A stretch of DNA of 64,000 nt from Neisseria mucosa (GCF_003044445.1 NZ_POWX01000007.1:59011-123010), one strand, 5' to 3'. Shown: positions 1 through 9,148, counted from the first letter of the stretch. The notes: generated from the sequence alone by a model not told the origin. Translations and numbers: made by a program.

Positions 1-1
1 T

Positions 2-1036
2 TCCATGCCACGCAATGAGGGCTGGTATCACACGATGGACGAAATCCACGGCGATATGATGCTCGGCACGGCGGGCGATTACCTGATAGAAACTGCCGCG
101 TCGCTGACCATCCTGATGATGATCACGGGGATTTATCTTTGGTGGGCGAAACAGCGCAGCCTGAAATCCATGCTTGTGCCGCAAACGGGCAAAGGACGCT
201 CGTGGTGGCGCAGCATGCACGGCGCATTCGGCACTTGGGTTTCTTTGATTTTATTGCTGTTCTGCCTGTCTGGTGTTGCTTGGGCGGGCATTTGGGGCGG
301 TAAGTTCGTTCAGTCTTGGAGCCAGTTCCCCGCCGGCAAATGGGGGGTCGAACCGAATCCTGTATCCGTCGTGCCGACCCATGGCGATGTGTTGAACGAC
401 GGTAAAACCAAAGAAGTACCGTGGATTCTGGAACTCACGCCCATGCCTGTTTCCGGTACGACGAAGGGCGAAAACGGCATCAATCCGAGCGAACCGATGA
501 CTTTGGAAACGGTTGACCGCTTCGCCCGCGAAATCGGTTTCAAAGGCCGCTACCAGCTCAACCTGCCCAAAGGCGAAACGGGCGTGTGGACGCTGTCGCA
601 GGATTCGATGAGCTACGACATGATCAGCCCGACCGCCGACCGCACGGTGCACATCGACCAATACAGCGGCAAAATCTTGGCCGACATCCGTTTCGACGAT
701 TACAACTTCTTCGGCAAATTCATGGCGGCGAGCATCGCGCTGCACATGGGGACGCTGGGCTGGTGGAGCGTGCTGGCGAACGTCTTGTTCTGCCTGGCGG
801 TTATCTTCATCTGCGTCAGCGGCTGCGTGATGTGGTGGAAACGCCGCCCGTCCAAAGCGGGCGGACTGGTTCCTCCGGCGCAGAAAATCGAGCTGCCGGT
901 ATGGTGGGCAATGGCTGTGCCGCTTTTGATTGTGGCGGTATTGTTCCCGACCGCCATCGCCGCTATCGTCGTGATTTGGCTCTTGGATACGGCCTTGCTG
1001 TCGCGGATTCCGGCGTTGTCGCGGTGGTTCAAATAA
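2..1036 (+). CDS. PepSY-associated membrane protein, 5' truncated by window edge
   Basis: The frame is open to the window edge, so the N-terminus is missing; the first visible Met (base 5) is probably internal. Two membrane modules are visible: helices at about residues 31-47 and 77-96 with the ITGIYLWW motif, and a second set near residues 240-275 ending in VSGCVMWWKRR, followed by C-terminal hydrophobic segments at about 297-330. The H-x-G-type motifs before the helices (MHGAFG, LHMGTLG) and the periplasmic stretch between the modules, with PepSY-like VHIDQYSGKIL, are typical of the PepSY-TM (PiuB-like, iron-regulated) family. Such proteins often sit near siderophore or TonB-dependent receptor genes, but nothing upstream is visible. 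The substrate is unknown. An inverted DUS terminator follows. Confidence 0.8.
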   Translation, partial: SMPRNEGWYHTMDEIHGDMMLGTAGDYLIETAASLTILMMITGIYLWWAKQRSLKSMLVPQTGKGRSWWRSMHGAFGTWVSLILLLFCLSGVAWAGIWGGKFVQSWSQFPAGKWGVEPNPVSVVPTHGDVLNDGKTKEVPWILELTPMPVSGTTKGENGINPSEPMTLETVDRFAREIGFKGRYQLNLPKGETGVWTLSQDSMSYDMISPTADRTVHIDQYSGKILADIRFDDYNFFGKFMAASIALHMGTLGWWSVLANVLFCLAVIFICVSGCVMWWKRRPSKAGGLVPPAQKIELPVWWAMAVPLLIVAVLFPTAIAAIVVIWLLDTALLSRIPALSRWFK

Positions 1037-1102
1037 TGGTTTGAGCCGTTTCCCGCAAACCGATACGCAGCGTGGGCAGCACCCGTGAATAGGATGGGTT
1101 TG

Positions 1103-1144
1103 AAGGTCGTCTGAAAATCCGATTTTGGTTTTCAGACGACCTTT
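1103..1144. terminator. inverted DUS hairpin
   Basis: Two AGGTCGTCTGAAAA copies face each other across a short loop and are followed by a T-rich run. This is probably the terminator of the PepSY gene and also an uptake signal. Confidence 0.75.
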
Positions 1145-1228
1145 CTTTATTTTTACCCCGCGGTTTTCCTTTTCCGCCCGCTTCGGTATCATACCGCCTG
1201 TCTGTTTATCCCTGACGGAATCCCGATT

Positions 1229-1732
1229 ATGTCTGACTGGTCCCTCCCCGATTTCGAACGCAAAATCTGCCCGCCCGAAGAATTGGCGCAACGTCTGCAC
1301 ACGCTTCCCCGTCCGCTGGTGTTTACCAACGGCTGTTTCGATATTCTGCACAGGGGGCATGTTACCTATCTGGCGCAGGCTCGGTCGGCGGGGGCGGCGT
1401 TGGTGCTGGCTTTGAACACGGATGCGTCCGTGCGCCGTTTGGGCAAGGGGGACGACCGCCCCGTCAACCCGCTGGAAAACCGCGCGGCGGTGGCGGCTGC
1501 GTTGGCAAGTGTGGATTTGGTTACTTGGTTTGACGAAGACACACCCGCCGAGCTGATCGAACAAATCAAACCCGACATCCTGATCAAGGGCGGCGACTGG
1601 CCGGTCGAAAAAATCGTCGGCGCGCAAGAAACGCTGGCGCGCGGCGGCAAAGTATTTTCTATTCCGTTTCTGCATCAGACTTCCACCACGAAAACACTGG
1701 AAAAAATCCGAGCAGCCGAGGGCGGCAAATGA
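1229..1732 (+). CDS. rfaE2: D-glycero-beta-D-manno-heptose 1-phosphate adenylyltransferase
   Basis: A 167-residue nucleotidyltransferase that makes ADP-heptose for the inner core of lipooligosaccharide. The cytidylyltransferase-like signature TNGCFDILHRGHV lies at residues 33-45 (HxGH-type active site), and the TSTT motif near the C-terminus is typical of the family. It matches only the C-terminal half of E. coli HldE; in Neisseria the kinase half (RfaE1) is a separate gene, so the short length is normal. The ATG at 1229 keeps the complete Rossmann fold. The stop overlaps the start of birA-coaX by four bases (ATGA), which suggests translational coupling. Confidence 0.92.
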   Translation: MSDWSLPDFERKICPPEELAQRLHTLPRPLVFTNGCFDILHRGHVTYLAQARSAGAALVLALNTDASVRRLGKGDDRPVNPLENRAAVAAALASVDLVTWFDEDTPAELIEQIKPDILIKGGDWPVEKIVGAQETLARGGKVFSIPFLHQTSTTKTLEKIRAAEGGK

Positions 1733-3528
1733 CCGCGCTGAAACTGCCGCACAGTCGGGTTTTGGCGGAACTTGCCGACGGTCTGCCGCAGCACGTTTCC
1801 CATCTCGCGCGTATCGCAGGCGTGAAACCGCACCAGCTCAACGGCTTTTGGCAACAGATGCCCGCACACATCCGCGGACTGCTGCGCCAGCACGACGGGC
1901 AATGGCGGCTCGTGCGCCCGCTTGCTTTGTTTAACGAAGAAGCCTTGCAGCGTTTGGGGGCGGAACGCGGTTTTCAGACGACCTTAAAACAAGAATGCAC
2001 GTCCAGCAACGATGAAATCCTGAATCTGGCGCGCACTTCGCCCGAACAAGCCCATAAATCGCTTTGCGTCGCGCATCTGCAAACTAAAGGCCGCGGGCGG
2101 CAAGGACGCAAGTGGACAAACCGGTTGGGCGAATGCCTGATGTTCAGCTTCGGCTGGGTATTTGACAAACCGCAGCACGAACTCGGCTCGCTCGCCCCCG
2201 TCGTCGCGCTCGCCTGCCGCCGCGCCTTGGCTGCATCCGGTTTGGAGATACAAATCAAGTGGCCGAACGACTTGGTCGCCGGCAGGGACAAACTCGGCGG
2301 CATTCTGATTGAAACCGTCCGCAACGAGGGCAAAACCGCCGCCGTCATCGGCATCGGCATCAATTTCGTCCTGCCCAAAGAAGTTGAACACGCCGCCTCT
2401 GTCCAAGCCTTATTCCACAATATGCAACTTGCCCGCGGCGCGGCTTCCGTACACTGTATCGCCGCTTCAACGCTGTTGGACAAACTCTTGGGCGAACTCG
2501 ATGCCGTCCTGACGCAATACGCGCAAAACGGGTTCGCACCCTTCCTCGAAGAATACCAAACCGCCCACCGCGACCACGGCAAACCCGTCCTGCTCCTGCG
2601 TGACGGGCAAACCGTATGCGAAGGCACCGTACTCAGCGTCAATGCGCAAGGCGCGTTGCACCTGATGACAGCCACAGGCGAACAAACCGTCGTCAGCGGC
2701 GAAATCAGCCTGCGCCCCGACGACACGCCCAAAGCCGCCGCGCCGCGTGCGCCCGAACGCCTGCTCCTGCTCGACGGCGGCAACAGCCAGCTCAAATGGG
2801 CATGGGTGGAAAACGGCGTGTTCAACGAAGTCACCCGCGCGCCGTACCGCGACTTGAGCAGGCTCGGCGAAGAGTGGGCAGCGCGTTCAGACGACCACAC
2901 CCGCATCGTCGGCTGCGCCGTGTGCGGCGACCTCAAAAAAGCCCTCGTCGAAGCCCACCTGACCGCGCCTGTCCGCTGGCTGCCCTCCATGCCGCAGGCA
3001 CTCGGCATCCGCAACCACTACCGCAACCCCGCCGAACACGGTTCCGATCGCTGGTTCAACGCCTTGGGCAGCCGCCGCTTCAGCCAAAACGCCTGCGTCG
3101 TCGTCAGCTGCGGCACCGCCGTAACCACCGACGCACTCACCGAAGACAACCACTACCTCGGCGGCACCATCATGCCCGGCTTCCACCTGATGAAAGAAGC
3201 CCTCGCCGCCAAAACCGCCAACCTCGACCGCCCTGCTGGCAAAGTGTACCCCTTCCCCACCACCACGCCCAACGCCATCACCAGCGGCATGATGGATGCC
3301 GTTTGTGGAGCCGTCATCATGATGCACGGGCGGCTGCAACAAAAAACAGGCGAAGGCAAACCCGTTGACGTTATCATCACCGGCGGCGGCGCAAGCAAAG
3401 TCGTCAACGCCCTGCCCAAGCAGTTTGTTTTGGACAATACGGTAAAAATTGTAGATAATCTCGTCATTTACGGTTTATTGAACTGGGTCGCGCAAGAGCA
3501 GGAACAGACCGACACACTGCCCGAATAA
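1729..3528 (+). CDS. birA-coaX: bifunctional biotin-protein ligase / type III pantothenate kinase
   Basis: A fusion of 599 residues. Residues 1-75 form a winged-helix-like N-terminus. The BirA ligase domain carries the biotinyl-AMP loop GRGRQGRKW at 121-129, then KWPNDL and GGILIE. From about residue 343 a CoaX domain starts with LLLLDGGNSQLKW and continues with GSDRWFNALG, VVSCGTAVTTDAL and GGTIMPGF. The first half biotinylates acetyl-CoA carboxylase; the second phosphorylates pantothenate without needing potassium-independent CoaA. This fusion is known in Neisseria. Whether the N-terminal winged helix still acts as a repressor is not shown. A DUS is embedded in the coding sequence near 1973. 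The start overlaps rfaE2. Confidence 0.93.
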   Translation: MTALKLPHSRVLAELADGLPQHVSHLARIAGVKPHQLNGFWQQMPAHIRGLLRQHDGQWRLVRPLALFNEEALQRLGAERGFQTTLKQECTSSNDEILNLARTSPEQAHKSLCVAHLQTKGRGRQGRKWTNRLGECLMFSFGWVFDKPQHELGSLAPVVALACRRALAASGLEIQIKWPNDLVAGRDKLGGILIETVRNEGKTAAVIGIGINFVLPKEVEHAASVQALFHNMQLARGAASVHCIAASTLLDKLLGELDAVLTQYAQNGFAPFLEEYQTAHRDHGKPVLLLRDGQTVCEGTVLSVNAQGALHLMTATGEQTVVSGEISLRPDDTPKAAAPRAPERLLLLDGGNSQLKWAWVENGVFNEVTRAPYRDLSRLGEEWAARSDDHTRIVGCAVCGDLKKALVEAHLTAPVRWLPSMPQALGIRNHYRNPAEHGSDRWFNALGSRRFSQNACVVVSCGTAVTTDALTEDNHYLGGTIMPGFHLMKEALAAKTANLDRPAGKVYPFPTTTPNAITSGMMDAVCGAVIMMHGRLQQKTGEGKPVDVIITGGGASKVVNALPKQFVLDNTVKIVDNLVIYGLLNWVAQEQEQTDTLPE

Positions 3529-3553
3529 GCAGCAATACCGTAATACAAATTCA

Positions 3554-3595
3554 AAAGGTCGTCTGAAACGCCCATGCCGCTTTTCAGACGACCTC
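3554..3595. terminator. inverted DUS hairpin
   Basis: AGGTCGTCTGAAA and its reverse complement are separated by about 16 bases, 25 bases after the birA-coaX stop. Confidence 0.65.
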
Positions 3596-3706
3596 CAAAC
3601 AAAACACTTCAGCCGGTTGGCTTTAAAGCCGATCGACCACAAAATAACAACACAAAATCGTCCGCACACCACAACGGCACCCGAACACAAAAAAGGAAAA
3701 CAACTT

Positions 3707-4597
3707 ATGAAATGGCTTTTCGCCGCCCTCGTGGCACTCAACATCATCGTCTTCGGCGGCATGATTACGCACCGCCTCAACAACGCCAAATCCCCCGCCA
3801 CCACGCCCGTAGAAGGCGGCGCCCACGAACTTGCCCAACCCGAATCCCTGCGCCCGCAGCAAGCCCCCGCGCCTGCTGACAACGCGCAACCCGACTGGCT
3901 GCAAACCGACGAAACACAAGCCGACCTGCCCGAACCCGAATCCGAAGAAGCCATAGCCGAACGCAAGAAAAAAGAAGAAGAGGAATTGGCGCGTCGCGAA
4001 AAAGAAAAAAAAGAACGTGAAGAAAAAGCCCGCCGCGAAAAAGAAAAAGCCGCAGCGGCAGGAAACACCACCCCGACTGCTGTCGCAAGCGAAAATCCCG
4101 CAACCAAAAACACACCCGCAGCACACCAATGTACGTCCAACGCCAGCGTTACCCTTGACGAAGACGACTACCACCGTATCAAAGGCCTGCTGACCCGTTG
4201 GCCGCACGCCGCCAGCCGCACCGTAGAAAAACGCGGCGCAGCAAAAGACCAAGCCGCCAAAACCTTCCGCGTCCTGCTGCCCGCCGACAGCGAAGCCATG
4301 AACCGCCTTGAAGCGCTCGGCAACAAAGGCTTCAACGGCACGCTCTACAACGGCGAAATCAGCCTCGGTGTCATGAAAAGCCGCTCCTCCGCCCAAGTCC
4401 TCATCTCGCGCCTGTCCGCAGCAGGCTTCGGCGGCGCGCGCATCGTCGAACAAGACGACAAAGGCAACGCTTCCAACAGCACCCTCAGCGTTTCCCGCAT
4501 GACCATTATCTTCATGTCGGTCGATGAAAAAGACGCACAAGAAATCCGCAACATCGTCGGACGCTACGGCAACCTGAACATGAAAACCTGCAAATAA
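3707..4597 (+). CDS. SPOR-domain membrane protein
   Basis: About 296 residues. The ATG at 3707 is preferred over the in-frame upstream start because AAGGAAAA lies seven bases before it and it puts a membrane helix (residues about 3-19) at the very N-terminus. A highly charged Glu/Lys/Arg stretch (about 80-125; repeated K-E-K-E-R units) is probably helical or coiled coil. The last third resembles a SPOR fold that binds denuded septal peptidoglycan (TFRVLLPADSEAM, then SAQVLISRLSAAGFGGARIV). The layout is FtsN-like, suggesting a role at the division septum. A second SPOR protein of the same design is at 52494-53576. The specific function is inferred. Confidence 0.75.
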   Translation: MKWLFAALVALNIIVFGGMITHRLNNAKSPATTPVEGGAHELAQPESLRPQQAPAPADNAQPDWLQTDETQADLPEPESEEAIAERKKKEEEELARREKEKKEREEKARREKEKAAAAGNTTPTAVASENPATKNTPAAHQCTSNASVTLDEDDYHRIKGLLTRWPHAASRTVEKRGAAKDQAAKTFRVLLPADSEAMNRLEALGNKGFNGTLYNGEISLGVMKSRSSAQVLISRLSAAGFGGARIVEQDDKGNASNSTLSVSRMTIIFMSVDEKDAQEIRNIVGRYGNLNMKTCK

Positions 4598-4602
4598 AAC
4601 CC

Positions 4603-4635
4603 AAAGGTCGTCTGAACGTTTTCAGACGACCTTTT
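4603..4635. terminator. inverted DUS hairpin
   Basis: AAAGGTCGTCTGAA faces its reverse complement across a two-base gap and is followed by TTTTT, five bases after the SPOR gene stop. Confidence 0.8.
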
Positions 4636-4788
4636 TACGGAAATATAGCCAATTCAAACCATAGAAGCTCCTGCCATCCTTCCCGCTTGGGTGAAAAAGG
4701 GGGTGAGGGTATTTTCTTAATGAAACCATTTCGGGCGTGAAAGCTTTGCCGAATGCCTGAAACCATCAATTCTGGGGAGTCCGTATTG

Positions 4789-5445
4789 ATGAAATCCTTA
4801 ATCTTTTTACTTCCCGCCGTGTTATCCCTGCATGCTGCCGCACAAAATTACGTCATTGCCGACGACCGTCTCAGTAGCGGGGTGTTGACGCTTGAGGGCA
4901 GCAGTTTTTCCGTCAGTACCGTCAATCCAAACGGTAATGTGTGCGATTACGAAGGCATCGTTCGCAACCGTATTGCCAGCGATGGGGAGGGCTGTGTCGT
5001 GCATTTCAGTTTCAAGCGCGACAGCGTGCGTTTGGACGTCCCCGAATCCGCACGCGAAGCCTGTCAAAGCTATTGCGGGCATAACGCTTTTTTCGACGGG
5101 GTTTATTATAAAATGCCGACGGCCTGCGCCTCGAAATATGCAGAGGCGGCGGAGCGGCGTTTCCAGGCTGCCTATCGGGACAAACGTTTCCGAGAGGCGG
5201 CAAACCTCAAGCGGCAATATCTAAACCAATGTGGCAGATTCCTCTACCTGACCGACTGGATGCGGGGTTTGAATGATTTGGCAGTCAGCTTTAAAAATGC
5301 CGGAGATAAAGCGGCCTGCCGCAAAACGCTTGCCCCATTGTCCGAATGGCTGCGGGATTATCGGCCAAACTACATCAACGAAACAGATTACAAACGCGAA
5401 GCGTCTGCGGCAAGGTTTAACTTGAAACAGTGCGAAGCGGAATAA
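4789..5445 (+). CDS. secreted protein of unknown function
   Basis: I do not recognise this gene. The ATG at 4789 follows GGGGAG at a good distance and gives a clean Sec signal peptide (MKSLIFLLPAVLSLHAAA), whereas the upstream in-frame Met would bury it. The mature part, about 200 residues, has eight or so cysteines in pairs (for example CQSYCG), consistent with disulfide bonds in the periplasm. A helical C-terminal half (residues about 115-218) contains AAERRFQAAYRDKRFREAANLKRQYLNQC, which may be a short repeat of TPR or Sel1 type; that is a guess. It stands alone between a terminator and nhaC. Confidence 0.6.
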   Translation: MKSLIFLLPAVLSLHAAAQNYVIADDRLSSGVLTLEGSSFSVSTVNPNGNVCDYEGIVRNRIASDGEGCVVHFSFKRDSVRLDVPESAREACQSYCGHNAFFDGVYYKMPTACASKYAEAAERRFQAAYRDKRFREAANLKRQYLNQCGRFLYLTDWMRGLNDLAVSFKNAGDKAACRKTLAPLSEWLRDYRPNYINETDYKREASAARFNLKQCEAE

Positions 5446-5527
5446 AACGAAATTCGGGCCGTATTTTTACATGATGAACGATGTGGTTATTTATGGCATA
5501 AAAAGCCATAATATTTCTTAAATATTA

Positions 5528-5562
5528 AAAAATAGATATTTTTTTCTAAAAAATCTATTTTT
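5528..5562. terminator. AT-rich perfect inverted repeat
   Basis: AAAAATAGAT and ATCTATTTTT form a perfect 10-bp stem with a 15-base loop, in a very AT-rich stretch after the secreted-protein gene. It is symmetrical, so it could terminate in either direction. A smaller ATGGC/GCCAT hairpin lies just upstream. Confidence 0.4.
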
Positions 5563-5609
5563 AGATTATATTGTTTTAATAAAAATCCGTTGCCACATTC
5601 ATAAAAAAT

Positions 5610-5650
5610 CACGGGGTCGTCTGAAAAGCGGGTTTTCAGACGACCCCGTG
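5610..5650. repeat. 18-bp perfect inverted DUS pair upstream of nhaC
   Basis: CACGGGGTCGTCTGAAAA pairs perfectly with its complement across five bases. It ends 41 bases before the nhaC start rather than directly after a gene, so it may sit in the nhaC leader or may isolate it from upstream transcription. Confidence 0.7.
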
Positions 5651-5691
5651 TGCTAAACTTCGTTAAATACACACAAAACAGGCAAAGCAAT

Positions 5692-7080
5692 ATGTTTACA
5701 TTCAAATCACTGCTCGATATGCCGCGCGGAGAAGCTCTTGCCGTCGTCGTGGCGTTAATCGGGGCGATGGGTTACACCATCATTTCGCTGGGCTGGCTGC
5801 CCCATATGTCCATCATTGCCGCCATTACCGTCCTCATCCTCTACGGTCTTGCACGCGGGTTGAAATACAACGACATGCAAAAAGGCATGGTCGGCGCGGT
5901 GGGGCAGGGCATGGGTGCGATTTACCTGTTTTTCTTCATCGGACTGATGGTCAGCGCGCTGATGATGAGCGGCGCAATTCCGACGCTGATGTATTACGGT
6001 TTCGGGCTGATTTCTCCTACTTATTTCTATTTTTCTGCTTTCGCGCTGTGTTCCATTATCGGCGTATCCATCGGCAGTAGTTTGACCACTTGCGCCACTG
6101 TCGGCGTTGCCTTTATGGGCATGGCGGCGGCGTTTCATGCAGATTTTGCGATGACGGCGGGCGCGATTGTTTCCGGCGCGTTCTTTGGCGACAAAATGTC
6201 CCCCCTTTCCGATACTACGGGCATTTCCGCCTCCATCGTCGGCATTGATTTGTTCGAACACATCAAAAACATGATGTACACCACCATTCCTGCGTGGCTT
6301 ATCAGCGCAGCATTGATGCTGTGGCTCTTGCCCAATGTTGCCGCACACGATATGAACAGCGTCGAATCCTTCCGCAGCCAGCTTGAAGCGACGGGCTTGG
6401 TACACGGCTATTCGCTGATTCCGTTTGCGCTGTTGGTCGTGTTGGCGCTGTTGCGCGTCAACGCCGTCGTCGCCATGCTCTTCACCATCATCGCCGCGCT
6501 TGGCGTTACCTATTTCCACAGTACGCCCGACTTGAACCAGCTCGGTGCATGGTTTTACGGCGGCTACAAGCTGGAAGGTGAAGCGTTCCAAGACATCGCC
6601 AAACTCATTTCGCGCGGCGGTTTGGAAAGCATGTTCTTCACGCAAACCATCGTGATTCTCGGCATGAGTTTGGGCGGTTTGCTGTTCACGCTCGGCGTGA
6701 TTCCGTCGCTGCTGGACGCCATCCGCGCGTTCCTGACCACCGCCGGACGCGCCACCTTCAGCGTTGCCGCTACGTCGGTTGGCGTCAATTTCCTTATCGG
6801 CGAACAATATTTGAGTATTTTGCTTTCCGGCGAAACCTTCAAACCTGTGTACGACAAGCTAGGTCTGCATTCGCGCAACCTTTCGCGCACGCTTGAGGAT
6901 GCGGGTACCGTCATCAACCCTCTCGTTCCGTGGAGCGTCTGCGGCGTATTTATCAGCCACGCACTTGGCGTACCCGTTTGGGAATACCTGCCTTATGCCT
7001 TCTTCTGCTATTTGAGCCTGATTTTGACTCTGCTGTTCGGTTGGACAGGTCTGACGTTGAGCAAGAAAGAAACCGTGTAA
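5692..7080 (+). CDS. nhaC: NhaC-family Na+/H+ antiporter
   Basis: A 462-residue inner-membrane protein with about 11-12 hydrophobic helices. It is predicted to exchange Na+ for protons and support pH and salt homeostasis. The ATG at 5692 (MFTFKSLLDMPRG) is preferred over the in-frame start at 5650, which falls at the DUS hairpin. Helix-breaking, polar segments typical of the NhaC/ArsB-like fold are visible, such as SIGSSLTTCATVGVAFMG, GAFFGDKMSPLSDTTG and the C-terminal EDAGTVINPLVPWS. The gene is monocistronic and converges on the reductase gene through a shared DUS terminator. The exact ion specificity is inferred from the family. Confidence 0.87.
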   Translation: MFTFKSLLDMPRGEALAVVVALIGAMGYTIISLGWLPHMSIIAAITVLILYGLARGLKYNDMQKGMVGAVGQGMGAIYLFFFIGLMVSALMMSGAIPTLMYYGFGLISPTYFYFSAFALCSIIGVSIGSSLTTCATVGVAFMGMAAAFHADFAMTAGAIVSGAFFGDKMSPLSDTTGISASIVGIDLFEHIKNMMYTTIPAWLISAALMLWLLPNVAAHDMNSVESFRSQLEATGLVHGYSLIPFALLVVLALLRVNAVVAMLFTIIAALGVTYFHSTPDLNQLGAWFYGGYKLEGEAFQDIAKLISRGGLESMFFTQTIVILGMSLGGLLFTLGVIPSLLDAIRAFLTTAGRATFSVAATSVGVNFLIGEQYLSILLSGETFKPVYDKLGLHSRNLSRTLEDAGTVINPLVPWSVCGVFISHALGVPVWEYLPYAFFCYLSLILTLLFGWTGLTLSKKETV

Positions 7081-7093
7081 AGCGGCGGGATAG

Positions 7094-7140
7094 AAAGGTC
7101 GTCTGAAAACCTTCAGCATAGGTTTTCAGACGACCTTTTT
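7094..7140. terminator. bidirectional inverted DUS terminator
   Basis: An 18-bp stem (AAAGGTCGTCTGAAAACC and complement) with T-runs on both sides. It lies between the convergent nhaC and FMN reductase genes and can serve both. Confidence 0.85.
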
Positions 7141-7172
7141 TATGGAAATGCTTTGACGGAATAGATGATGGC

Positions 7173-7739
7173 TTATTTAGGATTTTTCTCGATCAGGGCG
7201 ACGAGTTGGTCGATATAGCCTTGGACGAAGCTGCGTGCCGATTCGATGAGTTTGCCGTTATCGTCAAACAGGGTGGGGGAGTTGCCGAGGAAGACTTCGG
7301 GCTGTCCGGTCAGCGGCATATTGAAGTAAGACAAGGCGAGGCGCAGGTTTTTTTGCGAACTGTAACCGCCCATTTTGCCGACGGAATGGCTGATGATGCC
7401 TGCGGGCGTGTTTTTCCATGCGACGTCAGCGTTGGGTTTGGAGCCGATGTCTACCGCGTTTTTCAGGCAGGCGGGGACGGTGCGGTTGTTTTCGGAGGTA
7501 ACGAACAATACGCCGTCGGAGGCTTTGATGGTTTCGCGGAAGGCGGTGTAGCTTTCGGGCGTGGGGAAGTTGGTTTCGGCGGGGTCGTCGTAGTCGAAAT
7601 TGTAGAGCGGCAAATGACCGATTTCGACGATTTGGGCATCGTAGCCTTCGGGGAACATGGGGATGACGTTTTGCGCCACTTTGCGGGCAAACGAGCCTTT
7701 ACGCAGGCTGCCTACTAAAATGCTGACTTTTTTTGCCAT
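7173..7739 (-). CDS. NAD(P)H-dependent FMN reductase family protein
   Basis: A 188-residue flavodoxin-like protein. The N-terminal LVGSLRKGSFARKVA loop binds the FMN phosphate, and the family signature continues with LPLYNFDYD and LFVTSENNRTVPACLKNAVD (usually P-E-Y-N/H-x-S-x-P-x-x-L-K-N), where this protein has ENNRTVPACLKN. Known relatives are azo-, chromate- or quinone-reducing enzymes (YieF/ChrR type). The physiological substrate cannot be told from sequence. It is transcribed alone, away from pnuC. The start codon is followed by AKKVSIL at the first beta strand, so the start is secure. Confidence 0.85.
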   Translation of the reverse strand: MAKKVSILVGSLRKGSFARKVAQNVIPMFPEGYDAQIVEIGHLPLYNFDYDDPAETNFPTPESYTAFRETIKASDGVLFVTSENNRTVPACLKNAVDIGSKPNADVAWKNTPAGIISHSVGKMGGYSSQKNLRLALSYFNMPLTGQPEVFLGNSPTLFDDNGKLIESARSFVQGYIDQLVALIEKNPK

Positions 7740-8134
7740 AAATTTTCTCCTGATGGTATAAAAATAAAAACGATTCGTAAATTCATTTTAAAATGGGCGC
7801 GGATAACGGTCAAGATTAGGGCATCGCGTTAAGGCGGCTTTATCTACGGGCAGGTCGTATACGCTGGGCTTTAGTTTCTTTATGGTTGTTATGGGAATTC
7901 TGATAAAAAATCATATAGTTGAAAGCATATTGGTAGCCGGAAAGTCTTGTTTTCTTCGGATTCACTGTATTGCTTGGGCAACAGTTTTAATTAGATATAT
8001 AACTTTAGTAATTGTTTTATTGCATGCAAATTAAAACTTACGCATAATGCAAAACATATGCAATATGGGATGGATTTTTTTGTTTTAAGAGGCATCCCGC
8101 ATCGAGCATCAATAAAGAAAAAAGAGGGAAAATC
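7740..8134. other. intergenic region between divergent reductase and pnuC genes
   Basis: 395 bases with promoters presumably for both genes. I see repeated ATGCAAA/ATGCAAT words at about 8022-8062, just before pnuC, but no recognisable riboswitch or operator. A 50-codon hydrophobic ORF (7882-8034) lacks a ribosome-binding site. Confidence 0.5.
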
Positions 8135-8848
8135 ATGTCATTAGCCTGGTGGAAACGCGAATTGTTCGGCGGTTGGACGCATTTCGAAGCGGTGTGGCTG
8201 CTGATGTTTTTGGGAATACAGGCAGTCGTGTTCGTCTTCAATCCCGACTCATGGCTGGCGAGCATTGCGGCGGTAACGGGCATTTTGTGCGTCGTCTTTG
8301 TCGGTAAGGGCAAAATCAGCAATTATTTGTTCGGGCTGATTTCCGTATCGCTGTATGCTTATGTTTCCTATACGTTTCAGCTCTACGGCGAGATGATGCT
8401 GAATTTATTGGTGTATGTGCCTGTCCAGTTTGTCGGTTTCGCTATGTGGCGCAAACATATGGCGCTGGGCGAAACGGCGGAAACGGAGGAAGTGAAGGCG
8501 AAGGCGTTGACGGTCAGACAGTGGCTGCTGGTGGTTGCCGCATCTGTCGTCGGAACGTCGGTCTACATCGAATGGCTGCACCACTTAGGCAGCGCGTTGC
8601 CGACCCTCGACGGCGTAACGGTCGTCGTGTCGATTGTGGCTCAGGTTTTGATGATTCTGCGCTACCGCGAGCAATGGGCATTGTGGATTGTGGTCAATAT
8701 CCTGACGATTTCGCTGTGGGCAGCGGCATGGTTCAAAAACGGAGAAACGAGCCTGCCGCTTTTGCTGATGTACGTCATGTATTTGTGCAATTCGGTTTAC
8801 GGCTATATCAACTGGACGAAGCTGGTAAAACGGTACTCTGAACAATAA
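8135..8848 (+). CDS. pnuC: PnuC-family nicotinamide riboside transporter
   Basis: A 237-residue membrane protein with about seven helices, expected to import nicotinamide riboside for NAD synthesis by facilitated diffusion. Family features include YGEMMLNLLVYVPVQFVGFAMWRKH in the middle and the late segment LREQW-like RYREQWALWIVVNILTISLW followed by MYLCNSVYGYINW. GAGGGAAAA lies six bases before the ATG. No nadR-type kinase is next to it. Members of this family can also carry thiamine (PnuT), but no TPP riboswitch precedes this copy. Confidence 0.87.
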   Translation: MSLAWWKRELFGGWTHFEAVWLLMFLGIQAVVFVFNPDSWLASIAAVTGILCVVFVGKGKISNYLFGLISVSLYAYVSYTFQLYGEMMLNLLVYVPVQFVGFAMWRKHMALGETAETEEVKAKALTVRQWLLVVAASVVGTSVYIEWLHHLGSALPTLDGVTVVVSIVAQVLMILRYREQWALWIVVNILTISLWAAAWFKNGETSLPLLLMYVMYLCNSVYGYINWTKLVKRYSEQ

Positions 8849-8860
8849 GTATCAAATTGC

Positions 8861-8905
8861 AAAGGTCGTCTGAAAATCCGGTATTGGGTTTCAGACGACC
8901 TTTTA
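8861..8905. terminator. inverted DUS hairpin after pnuC
   Basis: AAAGGTCGTCTGAAAA and complement with TTTT. The same hairpin and flank recur at 11576-11611, upstream of the intact MFS gene, as part of a duplication. Confidence 0.8.
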
Positions 8906-8953
8906 AATATTCATACTAAAATCCATATTTCTCAAATATTTCAATATGATGTT

Positions 8954-9148
8954 ATGCATGCTTCCGGTATTGATCTAGACGACACGACCCACGAATACCA
9001 CGCCGACAATCCCGACTTCCCCTCTAAAACCATTGTGGCGACACTGTTTATCGGCGCGTTTTTTGTTATATACAGGCTCAACCCGGATATCTTGCATTTT
9101 GCTTTCAATCCAAAACGCAGCATTCTGTCGTGTTACAAACCTTCATAA
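8954..9148 (+). pseudogene. 5' fragment of MFS exporter gene (duplicate of 11659 gene start)
   Basis: The first 37 codons match the start of the exporter at 11659-13092 with only three substitutions, and homology extends about 95 bases upstream through the DUS hairpin. Homology stops abruptly at about 9063 (after ...TLFIGAFF), and the remaining codons are unrelated before a stop at 9148. It is therefore a remnant of a duplication, not a gene of its own. Confidence 0.85.

Noticed and set aside
251..1675. Long minus-strand ORF (474 codons)
   Set aside because: Arg/Gln/His-rich shadow of the PepSY and rfaE2 genes with no recognisable domain; results from high GC at third positions.
5755..6807. 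Long minus-strand ORF opposite nhaC
   Set aside because: Very Arg/Gln/His-rich antisense frame without start signals; nhaC on the plus strand is a clear family member.
7882..8034. 50-codon hydrophobic ORF before pnuC
   Set aside because: No ribosome-binding site and AT-driven composition; it looks like a chance frame.
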